Virus record (IMG/VR): IMGVR_UViG_3300024891_000004
Span: 1 to 59,309 of that record
Reading direction: 5' to 3' (one strand)
Origin: a virus
Length of the DNA stretch: 59,309 nucleotides
Positions within the stretch are counted from its first letter, which is position 1; each line of letters starts with the position of its first letter. A model generated the notes under the pieces. It made no database searches and was not told where the DNA came from. It saw only the letters and a list, made by a program, of their open reading frames with translations. Below, piece by piece: positions 8,405-15,731 of the stretch. The translations under genes and the position numbers were made by a program.

Positions 8405-8551
8405 TTATTTAGTGGCTTTAACCTGGTTTAAAACTTGTGCCGTATGCGCTAAATTAAGCGCGGCTTGCGTCAGCTTTAAAGCGTCATCACCTTTAATATC
8501 ATCTGTGATTTTTTTGGTTAAAGTTTCTATTGCATCATCAATGTTTTTCAT
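8405..8551 (-). CDS. 48-residue helical protein between twin terminators
   Basis: A short frame with ATG at 8551 and a clear GAGGT Shine-Dalgarno nine bases upstream. The protein is charged at its N-terminus (KNIDDAIETLTKKITDDIKG) and amphipathic helical after that (LTQAALNLAHTAQVLNQV). No family recognised. Being flanked on both sides by copies of the same terminator is typical of an independently expressed moron-like insert. Confidence 0.65.
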   Translation of the reverse strand: MKNIDDAIETLTKKITDDIKGDDALKLTQAALNLAHTAQVLNQVKATK

Positions 8552-8616
8552 CTGGTTTTACCTCAGATAGTGCTAAACCTTAAAATGGGTGGTTAGCTAA
8601 CCCATTTGAATATAAA

Positions 8617-8645
8617 TAAAAAAGCCCCAATTAAGGGGCTTTTAT
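8617..8645 (-). terminator. intrinsic terminator ending the leftward early operon
   Basis: Stem AGCCCC/GGGGCT with TTAATT loop; A-run on one side and T-run on the other, so it could work in both directions. A perfect 12-bp palindrome GGTTAGCTAACC (8591-8602) lies just beyond it. Confidence 0.82.
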
Positions 8646-8661
8646 GCGCGATTACAAAAAT

Positions 8662-8769
8662 TTAGAGTGAGCAAATCCACATTAGGGTAAGAATTTGCAC
8701 ACGTTTTTGTTGGTAGTTTAGCAAGGCCTTGACCTCGCGTACTTTATCAGCGCAATTCGTTTTTAGCAT
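8662..8769 (-). CDS. possible 35-residue peptide
   Basis: ATG at 8769, stop at 8662. The composition is protein-like (DKVREVKALLNYQQKRVQIL) with a basic helix, but there is no Shine-Dalgarno. It lies between gene 8808-9068 and the terminator at 8617-8645. Could be a real late-early peptide or chance. Confidence 0.3.
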   Translation of the reverse strand: MLKTNCADKVREVKALLNYQQKRVQILTLMWICSL

Positions 8770-8807
8770 GACTAAAAAATAATTACAACGGTTATTTATA
8801 CCAGCTA

Positions 8808-9068
8808 CTATTCCACATCAATCTTCTGCCGACCTTCAATGCCCTGGATATTAATAATCGCATTATTCTCAATGCGCACTTCTGGTATAGGCAACCATAC
8901 CGGAGTTTCACCTTTCCAATTAAAGCCTACACTGACACCGCCTTCGTCATTATTTCTTATCAGCAGGCCGTCATAGCGTAGGTATAGCTTGCCGTCCTCT
9001 TGCTGAAATGGGTTAGTGTCCAGATTCTTACCTTCGGTAAATTCGTTGAATGTATGTTCAATGGTCAT
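8808..9068 (-). CDS. hypothetical protein, 86 residues
   Basis: No family recognised. Acidic protein with beta-prone segments and a VWLPIPEVRIENNAIINIQG stretch. Three bases from the upstream gene stop, in a run of small leftward genes distal to the Q-like gene. Confidence 0.7.
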   Translation of the reverse strand: MTIEHTFNEFTEGKNLDTNPFQQEDGKLYLRYDGLLIRNNDEGGVSVGFNWKGETPVWLPIPEVRIENNAIINIQGIEGRQKIDVE

Positions 9069-9071
9069 TGT

Positions 9072-9329
9072 TTATCCTTCCGCATCAATTTCAGACGATG
9101 TTACCCAAACGCAATCGCCTTCTGTACTGTAGCAGCCATAAAATAACCAGCCTGCACAATTCAATTCTTCTTCATTCATAAAAAGGTCGTCAGGGTCAAC
9201 GTACTCGGCACTAACTTTGTTTTCTTCTAACACGCTATGAGCATAAGCAATAGCTTTTTCTGCAGTTGAAAACAAATATGCTTGCGATCCAGTGTGCCTA
9301 TCATCAATCATGGTTACATAAATGGTCAT
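9072..9329 (-). CDS. hypothetical acidic protein, 85 residues
   Basis: N-terminus MTIYVTMIDD, then AEKAIAYAHSVLEENKV helix and an acidic C-terminus with two cysteines (LNCAGWLFYGC). No family recognised. Same operon as its neighbours, spaced 11 bp from the upstream gene. Confidence 0.72.
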   Translation of the reverse strand: MTIYVTMIDDRHTGSQAYLFSTAEKAIAYAHSVLEENKVSAEYVDPDDLFMNEEELNCAGWLFYGCYSTEGDCVWVTSSEIDAEG

Positions 9330-9340
9330 GGTTTACCTTT

Positions 9341-9526
9341 CTATTTAGCAGCTAACGCGCCGCCAATGTTTAGTGCAATATGTTTCATTGTTATTTCTTG
9401 TTTCCAAAGCCTTTCCAATTCATTCGCGGCCTTTTGTCGCGCATCACGGATTACTTCGTCTGACCATCCATCTGGATTTCTAAGTAAATGCAACAAAGTA
9501 TCTTGATCTTCCTGTTTAATGCTCAT
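9341..9526 (-). CDS. hypothetical helical protein, 61 residues
   Basis: Charged helical protein (EDQDTLLHLLRNPDGWSDEV, then ANELERLWKQE). No known family; looks like a small regulator or accessory phage protein. Three to four bases from the upstream membrane protein gene. Confidence 0.7.
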   Translation of the reverse strand: MSIKQEDQDTLLHLLRNPDGWSDEVIRDARQKAANELERLWKQEITMKHIALNIGGALAAK

Positions 9527-9529
9527 GGT

Positions 9530-9733
9530 TTATTCCTTTATAGGTCTAACATCAATAATTTCATTATCTTTTACGCACCTTAGTCCTTCGTACGTTCTTA
9601 GATAAATACCGCCAACCTTTTGACATAGCCTCTTTTCATCTGCAATCTTATGAATTGCCACTTGAAATATAAACATCAAAGAGGATGCAATTAATACAAG
9701 TAAAAGACAAAAACCTAAATCATATTTGTCCAT
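9530..9733 (-). CDS. single-span membrane protein, 67 residues
   Basis: Hydrophobic segment at residues about 7-27 (GFCLLLVLIASSLMFIFQVA) then a soluble domain with two cysteines. Likely inner-membrane protein. Starts three bases after the Q-like gene stop. Role unknown. Confidence 0.72.
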   Translation of the reverse strand: MDKYDLGFCLLLVLIASSLMFIFQVAIHKIADEKRLCQKVGGIYLRTYEGLRCVKDNEIIDVRPIKE

Positions 9734-9736
9734 AGC

Positions 9737-10210
9737 TTATTTCCCCAACCGCTTCCGCATTTCACACCCAGGCTTTATATCGCTGCCGGTAATCAGGTTA
9801 TGCAAGTTTTGGATCTGTTTAGGGAAATGACCGCCTATTTTTAATTCACGCTCACGGTCTGAAAATCTGTTTACACCGACACCGCTGCAGGCGCGGCACA
9901 CTACGCGCAATTCACCAGCCATACGTTCTTTAGTACCTTGGCAGGTCGGGCATAATGGGAATAGCCATTCGTGTATAGCCTGTTCTGCGATTTTGATGGA
10001 TATATTGCGGTTTAATGGCTTGAGTGTCTTGGCTAACAGGAATATCACGGGCTTGTAGGCACTAGAATCATTACCGTATTTAAGCCGCCATAACAAAGTA
10101 GATAAACGGTCTGCGTAACTGAATGCGGTTAGCTTGTCGATTGCACGTTCATGATGACTATCATCCCACGTCAACGAACTTCGTAATGTATGCGCAAATG
10201 CTTCTCTCAT
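9737..10210 (-). CDS. Q-like zinc-finger antiterminator candidate
   Basis: 157 residues. A helical N-terminus is followed by CPTCQGT (about 93-99) and CRACSGVG, a paired CxxCxG zinc-binding motif like the DnaJ-type fingers in phage Q-family antitermination proteins, then a basic C-terminus. It is near the end of the leftward early operon just before the late genes, which is where Q is found. Its ribosome-binding position is a run of 12 G. Function inferred from motif and place; a different small zinc protein is possible. Confidence 0.65.
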   Translation of the reverse strand: MREAFAHTLRSSLTWDDSHHERAIDKLTAFSYADRLSTLLWRLKYGNDSSAYKPVIFLLAKTLKPLNRNISIKIAEQAIHEWLFPLCPTCQGTKERMAGELRVVCRACSGVGVNRFSDRERELKIGGHFPKQIQNLHNLITGSDIKPGCEMRKRLGK

Positions 10211-10217
10211 TTAGTCA

Positions 10218-10229
10218 CCCCCCCCCCCC
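10218..10229 (-). repeat. 12-G homopolymer at the Q-like gene start
   Basis: Twelve C on the plus strand, read as G12 by the leftward mRNA, ending 7 nt before the ATG at 10210. It occupies the Shine-Dalgarno position. No other homopolymer of this length was seen. Slippage would alter spacing and strength of initiation; a sequencing length error is also possible. Confidence 0.9.
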
Positions 10230-10234
10230 GTTTG

Positions 10235-10606
10235 TTACCTGTAATTAGAAACACTATTTTGCAGTTGCCATATTGTTGCCTGCACCGAACCGCCAATGAC
10301 CTGCGCCAGTATTAACGGTGCTTGCTCTTGAATTAGTTTGCTTACCATATCCGAGGCCAATAAGCGCCCATCAATTCCGTATTTGGCCTGATAATCTGGG
10401 CTGGCTAGTTGCGCCTGTATCTGTGCTTTAAACATTTCAGTCAATTCAGACTTAACCAATTTTGGCAATTCCTGCTGTTCAAATTCCTGCACACTACGCT
10501 TGACCAATTCATCCCAACGATCTTCGGGGATTAATTCAGCAACAATACCTTTTAACCTAGCTTTAACTGCATCTTCAAACTTTACTGGCGTGTTAGTGTT
10601 ATCCAT
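10235..10606 (-). CDS. hypothetical helical protein, 123 residues
   Basis: Predominantly alpha-helical, with charged helices (EDRWDELVKRSVQEFEQQEL). No known family or motif. Two bases from the upstream membrane protein gene, and upstream of the Q-like gene across the G12 tract. Confidence 0.75.
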   Translation of the reverse strand: MDNTNTPVKFEDAVKARLKGIVAELIPEDRWDELVKRSVQEFEQQELPKLVKSELTEMFKAQIQAQLASPDYQAKYGIDGRLLASDMVSKLIQEQAPLILAQVIGGSVQATIWQLQNSVSNYR

Positions 10607-10608
10607 GA

Positions 10609-10965
10609 TTAAACTCCTGCCTTATGTTTAGGTTTAGCCGGTATTTCCTTAAAGTGTGTAACTTTATACGGCACAATCACGCCGCTTTCATTGATAAAGT
10701 TTTTGTAAAATGGCGAATACATAGCTTTGTGTACCCTGCTTTCATGACGTTGTGCGCCCTCTGCCAGTACCAAATAAAAGCCAACTCTAAGCGGTCTGTA
10801 TATGTCAAAGTCCGTCCAATCGTCTTGGTCAATGTAGTCATGTAACTGTTTCAGGTAAAACTTGCGCAACATGGCAGCGTCTTGTTCATAGGTTTTACGG
10901 CATCTAATCACTGCCGATACATAAGCAAACGCCATTAATACTGCAATACTGATTATTTCTAGCAT
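10609..10965 (-). CDS. membrane-anchored hypothetical protein, 118 residues
   Basis: N-terminal anchor (LEIISIAVLMAFAYVSAVI) then a soluble domain rich in aromatic and basic residues (YIDQDDWTDFDIYRPLRVG). The segment resembles small phage-encoded inner-membrane proteins of unknown role. Part of the leftward operon. Confidence 0.74.
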   Translation of the reverse strand: MLEIISIAVLMAFAYVSAVIRCRKTYEQDAAMLRKFYLKQLHDYIDQDDWTDFDIYRPLRVGFYLVLAEGAQRHESRVHKAMYSPFYKNFINESGVIVPYKVTHFKEIPAKPKHKAGV

Positions 10966-10981
10966 GACCGTTCCCCTTTAT

Positions 10982-11242
10982 CTAGTGTGTTTTGACTTCA
11001 TGTTCAATTTCTTTGGCAATGACCGTGCTGGCCTTGACGATATAACTGTTAAACCACCGGCGCACACTGTAGCTGCGGATCACCGATATAACGGTAAACA
11101 TCAATCCAATGCTGAATGCCTGACCGCCGGTGACTTTAAAACCATGCATCGGCAAGATGAACATATTGGCGATCCAGTTAATCGTGAAGCCAATGGCAAT
11201 ATTCACAAGCGTTTCAATGAATGAACCTAGTTTGGTCTGCAT
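10982..11242 (-). CDS. DUF7220-like phage membrane protein
   Basis: 86 residues, two membrane segments: around VNIAIGFTINWIANMFILP and around FSIGLMFTVISVIRSY, with RRWFN after the second. This matches a small two-span phage family that I know as DUF7220; its role is unknown. Overlaps the diphosphohydrolase-like gene by 16 nt. Confidence 0.8.
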   Translation of the reverse strand: MQTKLGSFIETLVNIAIGFTINWIANMFILPMHGFKVTGGQAFSIGLMFTVISVIRSYSVRRWFNSYIVKASTVIAKEIEHEVKTH

Positions 11243-11757
11243 GATCTATCTTTCCGCATAGTTTCAATAATCTCTTGAGCAAGAAAATCTGATTTGGGCT
11301 TCTTCGGTAAATCGTTACCTTCTGGGTAAACTTCGGCGTACATGATCAGCATTACCAAATTGCACATCACATGACCCCAATGTGACAGTCCGGATTCTTC
11401 ATCCAGCAACTCCCCATCGCGCAACTTCATCAAATGCCTACCGGCGCAGGCCAGCGGTATTGACCAACTCATTCCGCGCAACCAGTTCCACTCTGAATAT
11501 TTGCGCTTTCCGTAGTCAAATACCCAAGCGCAATCTGTCCAATGATGCTGCAAGTCCTGAAAAAGTGATTGCAGAAAACGCACATCACCTGAAAACTGAT
11601 AAGCATCTAATTTATAAAACGCTTCTTTAACCGTGTCTTGTTCAGTAGTTAAGGCCAGTATGCGAAATGGCAATAATTCCACCGGCACTTTGCCCGTATT
11701 AAACCTAGCCCCTGAACCTTTTGCGTCACTGTTTACGTCACCGACTGCCATAATCAC
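11227..11757 (-). CDS. dATP/dGTP diphosphohydrolase-like protein (DUF5664)
   Basis: 176 residues. Conserved features of the DUF5664 family are present: DYGKRKYSEWNWLRGMSW in the centre, HLMKLRDGELLDEESGLSHW, and HVMCNLVMLIMYAE. Related proteins are annotated as dATP/dGTP diphosphohydrolases and have an all-alpha NTP-pyrophosphatase core; they adjust dNTP pools during phage replication. Activity on a particular nucleotide is not provable here. It overlaps both neighbours (4 nt with the resolvase, 16 nt with the membrane protein). Confidence 0.8.
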   Translation of the reverse strand: MIMAVGDVNSDAKGSGARFNTGKVPVELLPFRILALTTEQDTVKEAFYKLDAYQFSGDVRFLQSLFQDLQHHWTDCAWVFDYGKRKYSEWNWLRGMSWSIPLACAGRHLMKLRDGELLDEESGLSHWGHVMCNLVMLIMYAEVYPEGNDLPKKPKSDFLAQEIIETMRKDRSCRPN

Positions 11758-12188
11758 TCCATTCCGTGTATAAGAAGTATCGCGTCACGCTGGTCTTGAT
11801 TCGTGCGCGTCTTGATGCCTGTACGTTTTTTAAATTCTTCTGCATTAAGTTTCTTGCTTGTCGGGCGCACCAGAATGACCTTCACCTGTTCGTCCTCAAT
11901 ACATTGCGCCAGTAGTTGACCTGCTGCATGATTAGAACCAACCCTTTTACCAATACTGGCAGCGACCTTCATATTCTCGGCAGCGTGCCAACTAGCTTTC
12001 TTGTTAAACCAGCCTGCTTCGATATACACACGCTTGATGACTTCCTTATTGGTGCGGATAAACTTCAAGGTTTCCACGAAGTTTAAACATGAGTATTCAA
12101 TGCGCTTGTTATGGCAATGTAGAAAGGCCACGCCGCTTTTATGAATATCAGGGTCAATGCCCACAATGAGATATTTGCTATCCTGCAT
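11754..12188 (-). CDS. RuvC-like Holliday-junction resolvase
   Basis: About 144 residues. RNase H-fold resolvase: GIDPDIHKSGVAF carries the first catalytic Asp, VYIEAGWF the Glu, and DQRDAILL the C-terminal acidic pair. Such enzymes cut branched DNA before packaging. ATG at 12188 is preferred because GAGG is placed 7 nt upstream; a GTG 12 nt upstream (12200) is the alternative. Overlaps the preceding gene and the DUF5664 gene. Confidence 0.88.
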   Translation of the reverse strand: MQDSKYLIVGIDPDIHKSGVAFLHCHNKRIEYSCLNFVETLKFIRTNKEVIKRVYIEAGWFNKKASWHAAENMKVAASIGKRVGSNHAAGQLLAQCIEDEQVKVILVRPTSKKLNAEEFKKRTGIKTRTNQDQRDAILLIHGME

Positions 12189-12390
12189 GACTGGCCTCAC
12201 CCTCTCTCGCCTCTGCTTCTAGTTCATAAGAGAGTTCAAGCAATGCTTTAGCTATTTTCAGTTTTTGCTTTTTAGATTTAATCTCTTTGTTATGCGCTAT
12301 GCCGCCTGTTATTCCATCTGTAATAAAAGCAAAAAAAGCTGTTGGTTCACTTTTTTTATTGTATTTTCCTACTTCGATATAAATAGTCAT
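12178..12390 (-). CDS. hypothetical basic protein, about 70 residues
   Basis: Start set at ATG 12390, where ATGA overlaps the stop of the upstream winged-helix gene; a longer frame is possible but would lie inside that gene. The sequence has a beta N-terminal part (MTIYIEVGKYNKK) and a lysine-rich helical C-terminus. No family recognised. Confidence 0.66.
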   Translation of the reverse strand: MTIYIEVGKYNKKSEPTAFFAFITDGITGGIAHNKEIKSKKQKLKIAKALLELSYELEAEAREGEASHAG

Positions 12391-12818
12391 GACAGCATCC
12401 CCATAGTTGAACCAATACGAACTTCCTGTTTTTTTGGTGCGCATGGTGTCCACTTGATGCGATCAGAACCGTGCGCGATTCTCATGTGTGGATTGTTCGG
12501 GTTACGCTCTACTAACTGACAGCTTTCAGTCTTGTAACCTTCATTAAAGTCATACTTTATGGTGATGTACTGTGTACGCTTGCGGTATTTATCAATAAGC
12601 ACCATGCCACACGCCTTTAAGTAGCCACGCCGCGCTAATAAGGTGATGTTTTGACTAAAGACATTACCGCCGGTAGCATTAAATGCACTGGCAATCTGGT
12701 CTGCGGTCTTTGGGGTGTCGCATATTGTAAGTATCTGGTTCAATATCACATTGCGTTCTGCAATCTTTGCGTTATGTTCCTGAATCCGTCTGTGCTGTTC
12801 GGCTATGCTGATAGTCAT
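12387..12818 (-). CDS. winged-helix DNA-binding protein
   Basis: 143 residues. Coiled N-terminus then KTADQIASAFNATGGNVFSQ followed by NITLLARRGYLKACG, a winged-helix arrangement. Small regulators of this sort occur in the nin-type region of temperate phages. ATGA overlap on both sides. Specific target unknown. Confidence 0.72.
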   Translation of the reverse strand: MTISIAEQHRRIQEHNAKIAERNVILNQILTICDTPKTADQIASAFNATGGNVFSQNITLLARRGYLKACGMVLIDKYRKRTQYITIKYDFNEGYKTESCQLVERNPNNPHMRIAHGSDRIKWTPCAPKKQEVRIGSTMGMLS

Positions 12819-13138
12819 AGTTCCCCCTTATAACCCACTTTAGATAACCAGCCTGAATGCTGGTACAGTTCAAAAGTCCGCTGACGTGCCTCGTTAAAAA
12901 TCTGTAATTCCAACGTTCTTGGCAGTCTGTGTGCGTCATAATGTTTATGGCATGATGGGCAGGCCGCTACGTGTTGTGCGTCTGATGACTTCATCCCCTT
13001 ACCATGACCATGTTCATAATGATTTGAGTGTGCCGGTTCGCAACCGTCCGGCGAATAACCTTGGCACGGCGCTAAACGAAACTGGCATTCGTTTACTTGA
13101 TGTGCTAGGTCTAACAGGCGGCGGTTGCGGTAAATCAT
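12815..13138 (-). CDS. DUF1364-like HNH-type nuclease
   Basis: 107 residues. Cysteine/histidine pattern ECQFRLAPCQGYSPDGCEPAHS, HYEHGHGKGMKSSDA, then CPSCHKHYD matches the DUF1364 family of phage nuclease-like proteins found next to NinB. It probably binds zinc. Role in recombination or packaging is inferred from the family. It overlaps ninB by 4 nt (ATGA) and has AAGGA upstream. Confidence 0.82.
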   Translation of the reverse strand: MIYRNRRLLDLAHQVNECQFRLAPCQGYSPDGCEPAHSNHYEHGHGKGMKSSDAQHVAACPSCHKHYDAHRLPRTLELQIFNEARQRTFELYQHSGWLSKVGYKGEL

Positions 13139-13572
13139 GCGTTATCCTTCGGAAACTCAAGCCTTACACCTCTACCCAAAAAATCATTCTGCATAGCTTC
13201 TAAATACTTACTTAGCTGCGGCTTAGTCATCAGTGAAGTTACCGGCACAAACTTCATGGCCTCTCGCTTCTGTTCATAACTCAAACCTTTTAATGCCCCA
13301 TCGTAAAATGCTCTAAACTCTTCATCTTCGGCACGCAATATCGGCACACCATGATGTAATTTGCAGTAGCATTTCCATCCAAGCGCATCTTCATCGCGTA
13401 TTTCTCTGGCTAACTGCTCGTACCAAGTGTGGCTAATCGCGTTCTGATCCAGGCTGCGTGCTTTACCAATCTTCGCGTTTACCTTCAAAAACTTATGCGC
13501 ACGATAAGATTCACGTATGTCACCAATGAATGACTGCAGGGATGATTCACTATTGATTGTCCAAGCGCTCAT
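13135..13572 (-). CDS. ninB: NinB/Orf recombination mediator
   Basis: 145 residues. Signature KARSLDQNAISHTWYEQLA of the NinB (lambda Orf) family, a single-strand-DNA/SSB-interacting recombination mediator, with conserved FVPVTSLMTKPQLSKYLEAM near the C-terminus. Works with phage Red-type recombination encoded at 19.6-22.2 kb. Overlaps its neighbours by 4 nt on both sides. Confidence 0.93.
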   Translation of the reverse strand: MSAWTINSESSLQSFIGDIRESYRAHKFLKVNAKIGKARSLDQNAISHTWYEQLAREIRDEDALGWKCYCKLHHGVPILRAEDEEFRAFYDGALKGLSYEQKREAMKFVPVTSLMTKPQLSKYLEAMQNDFLGRGVRLEFPKDNA

Positions 13573-14297
13573 GCAAACAACCTTTCTTGCCTGCTTTCAT
13601 AAGTAACGCGGTGTACTAAATTTTCAAAATAGGTTTCGTTTAATTCAGTACCGTGTATCTCAAACCCCATGTCCAAAGCTGCGACTACGGACGAAGCGCT
13701 GCCTAAATGTGTATCAAGTATCTTGTCGCCCTGTTTTGCATACTTGCTTAATAGCCATTTATAAAGTTCTACCGGTTTTTGTGTAGGATGAATTTTTTTA
13801 TCTTTATTAGCGCCACCGGTGTTTGAATATGAAAACAATGCAGCAGGCTTATCGAAAGAAGTCCATGCCATTTCCCACTGTGAGAAGTTTTCCCAAGGCT
13901 GGCATTTATCCCAACAAATCACGCATCTTGACGGCGGTAAATCAAAATAATTGCCACCCCATATAATTTGATTTTTTGATACACGGAATAGCTCGGTGAA
14001 ATATTCGCTTGTTGGCACTGCGTCATCCCAACCAATATCAGAAGTGTTTAAAATTCTGTTTTTAAACTTCCCCACCCCTGAATTTAGGCGACCTTTACGC
14101 GCTTTTACTGCCGTTGATTCGCCGCGCTTCCATCCATCATTACGATTTAAGTTTTGCCCCATACTCATAGCCGGTGCATTTATTCCGTAAGGCGGATCTA
14201 CAATCGCCAAATCAAATGCACCATCCGGCAGCCCTGCCATATACTCCATGCAATCCATGTAGTACATTGTTGCCGTGTTGATAGTTACACTCATCAA
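13569..14297 (-). CDS. DNA adenine-N6 or cytosine-N4 methyltransferase (beta class)
   Basis: 242 residues. DPPYG (residues 34-38, motif IV) comes before HPTQKPVELYKWLL and ILDTHLGSAS (motifs X/I), the motif order of beta-class amino-methyltransferases. No cognate restriction enzyme is nearby, so it is an orphan phage enzyme that likely protects phage DNA from host restriction; the target sequence cannot be read from here. Overlaps neighbours by 4 nt. Confidence 0.92.
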   Translation of the reverse strand: MMSVTINTATMYYMDCMEYMAGLPDGAFDLAIVDPPYGINAPAMSMGQNLNRNDGWKRGESTAVKARKGRLNSGVGKFKNRILNTSDIGWDDAVPTSEYFTELFRVSKNQIIWGGNYFDLPPSRCVICWDKCQPWENFSQWEMAWTSFDKPAALFSYSNTGGANKDKKIHPTQKPVELYKWLLSKYAKQGDKILDTHLGSASSVVAALDMGFEIHGTELNETYFENLVHRVTYESRQERLFA

Positions 14298-14542
14298 TGC
14301 ACCACCTTATCGCAGCAAGTTTTATCTGCTGTTGACCAAGCTGTTGTAATCGCTAGTGCTTGATTAATCACACGCGCTTGTTGTACTGTGCAATTATCAG
14401 GATCAAGTTGCGCCAGTGTTTTCATACCGGCGACCATAAGCGCTACCTGCTCATTATCAAAATTACACTTATCTGCTAACTGCTCAATCATAAAAGTCAG
14501 CAATTCAAGTTTGTTTTTGTGAATTTCTGCTTGGGTACTCAT
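14294..14542 (-). CDS. hypothetical helical protein, 82 residues
   Basis: Helical, with AEIHKNKLELLTFMIEQLAD and a cysteine-rich C-terminus (TADKTCCDKVVH). No family recognised. Its ATG overlaps the stop of the gene upstream (ATGA) with GAGGT as Shine-Dalgarno. Confidence 0.72.
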   Translation of the reverse strand: MSTQAEIHKNKLELLTFMIEQLADKCNFDNEQVALMVAGMKTLAQLDPDNCTVQQARVINQALAITTAWSTADKTCCDKVVH

Positions 14543-14838
14543 GCCGCCACCTCTTTATAATCCCAATCAAAAGCATCTTTTAAGGCGGTATGTTCTTCAT
14601 CTGCAAACAGATAACTATTCGCCGGTATGGATTCATGTTCGCCCTGAATGTCGTAAAACTTGCCGTCAATCTCGGTAAAGATATGCCCCTGTATTGGTTC
14701 GTACCATGCCACTGCCTGTGGATATAAATCAGCAAACATTAGGTATAGTTGAAAGCATTTACCATGCGTAAACATCACATCAGCCTGCTTGATGTTGTTG
14801 CGCATGGCGTTGACCAATTTAACAGGGGTAATCGTCAT
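14539..14838 (-). CDS. conserved phage protein with Cys/His/Asp pattern
   Basis: 99 residues. The order GKCFQLYLMFADLYPQAVAW ... GHIFTEIDGKFYDIQGEH resembles a group of small phage proteins of unknown function. A cysteine, then a histidine after a glycine, then an aspartate recalls a cysteine-protease-like triad, but this is speculative. Overlaps the next gene by 4 nt. Confidence 0.75.
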   Translation of the reverse strand: MTITPVKLVNAMRNNIKQADVMFTHGKCFQLYLMFADLYPQAVAWYEPIQGHIFTEIDGKFYDIQGEHESIPANSYLFADEEHTALKDAFDWDYKEVAA

Positions 14839-14840
14839 GA

Positions 14841-15044
14841 TTAGCAGTTCGCCAGTTCTTGACGGGCGGCAGCTTCAATTACTTTCTTATCCATGCCGAT
14901 CCAGTCCACGCGCAACGCAAGCGCATTGATGTAGTTTTTCAGCAATACCTTTTTTGAAGGCTTGTTTTTTTCAACGCTGGCCTGCCCGATTTGTTGGATA
15001 TAAACCAGTTCGTCATTGGTGCTGTGTTTGTTCTGTGGTTTCAT
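14841..15044 (-). CDS. hypothetical protein, 67 residues
   Basis: Start taken at 15044 (MKPQNK), because GGGGA lies upstream and the ATG is one base after the preceding stop; an 18-nt longer form is possible. Helical protein with basic and small residues. No family. Confidence 0.68.
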   Translation of the reverse strand: MKPQNKHSTNDELVYIQQIGQASVEKNKPSKKVLLKNYINALALRVDWIGMDKKVIEAAARQELANC

Positions 15045-15045
15045 G

Positions 15046-15309
15046 TTATTTCCCCATCGCATTAAGTTGTTTTACTCGGCGTGCGCATTCACGTTGACCG
15101 CAAGTCTGACCGCCCATGCGCTGTTTCCAATTGGTTGTAAAGTTGATCTTGGGCTTCTTGACGTTGATGTTCTTGCCGTGACCGCGAGAACGGTATGCGC
15201 CTAAATTATCAAGTTCAATGCGCTGCAGATATTGCGGCATACCTGACAACATGATTGCGTTCATGGCATTAACAAACATATGCGCACGTTTGAATGGTGT
15301 GGTTTGCAT
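15046..15309 (-). CDS. hypothetical basic protein, 87 residues
   Basis: Basic protein (NINVKKPKINFTTNWKQRMG; two cysteines CGQREC). Could bind nucleic acid. No family recognised. Nine bases from the upstream gene. Confidence 0.7.
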   Translation of the reverse strand: MQTTPFKRAHMFVNAMNAIMLSGMPQYLQRIELDNLGAYRSRGHGKNINVKKPKINFTTNWKQRMGGQTCGQRECARRVKQLNAMGK

Positions 15310-15318
15310 CGTTACTCC

Positions 15319-15546
15319 TTAGTTGATTGACCAGTGTTGAAAAGAATTACATTGCTTGCGTACAAGTGTTGCTCTGATTCTGCGGCTAATGGCCTTTGGT
15401 AATTCAATGCCGGTTCTGCTGCAAAAATGACGAAATTCGGTACGGGTTAATTTGAAATGACGACTTGCCCCCAGGGTGGATGCAAACGGATTTGTGTTCA
15501 GGTAGTTTTTAATTTCACTAGCTAAAGTCATATCTTCGTTACTCAT
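15319..15546 (-). CDS. helix-turn-helix-like small protein
   Basis: 75 residues, basic. The part LGASRHFKLTRTEFRHFCSR followed by TGIELP has a plausible helix-turn-helix. Likely a small regulator or replication accessory. Overlaps the next gene by 4 nt. Confidence 0.66.
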   Translation of the reverse strand: MSNEDMTLASEIKNYLNTNPFASTLGASRHFKLTRTEFRHFCSRTGIELPKAISRRIRATLVRKQCNSFQHWSIN

Positions 15547-15731
15547 TTTTTACCCTTTCTTTTCATCAAAATTACAGTTGCTTTTGTCTTAATTTCATCC
15601 GCATACTGATCACCATATTTCTCACGCCAGTAATCAATCTGCTGATTTCTGGTTGCCCTGCTGTTGCTTTCCCTTGTCACACATTCAACCGCTTCTTCAA
15701 TGGTTGGCTGTCTGTATCTGCGTTCAGTCAA
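15543..15731 (-). CDS. hypothetical basic protein, 62 residues
   Basis: Basic, helical (EEAVECVTRESNSRATRNQQ), ends in KRKGKK. No family. ATGA overlaps with neighbours on both sides. Confidence 0.7.
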   Translation of the reverse strand: MTERRYRQPTIEEAVECVTRESNSRATRNQQIDYWREKYGDQYADEIKTKATVILMKRKGKK

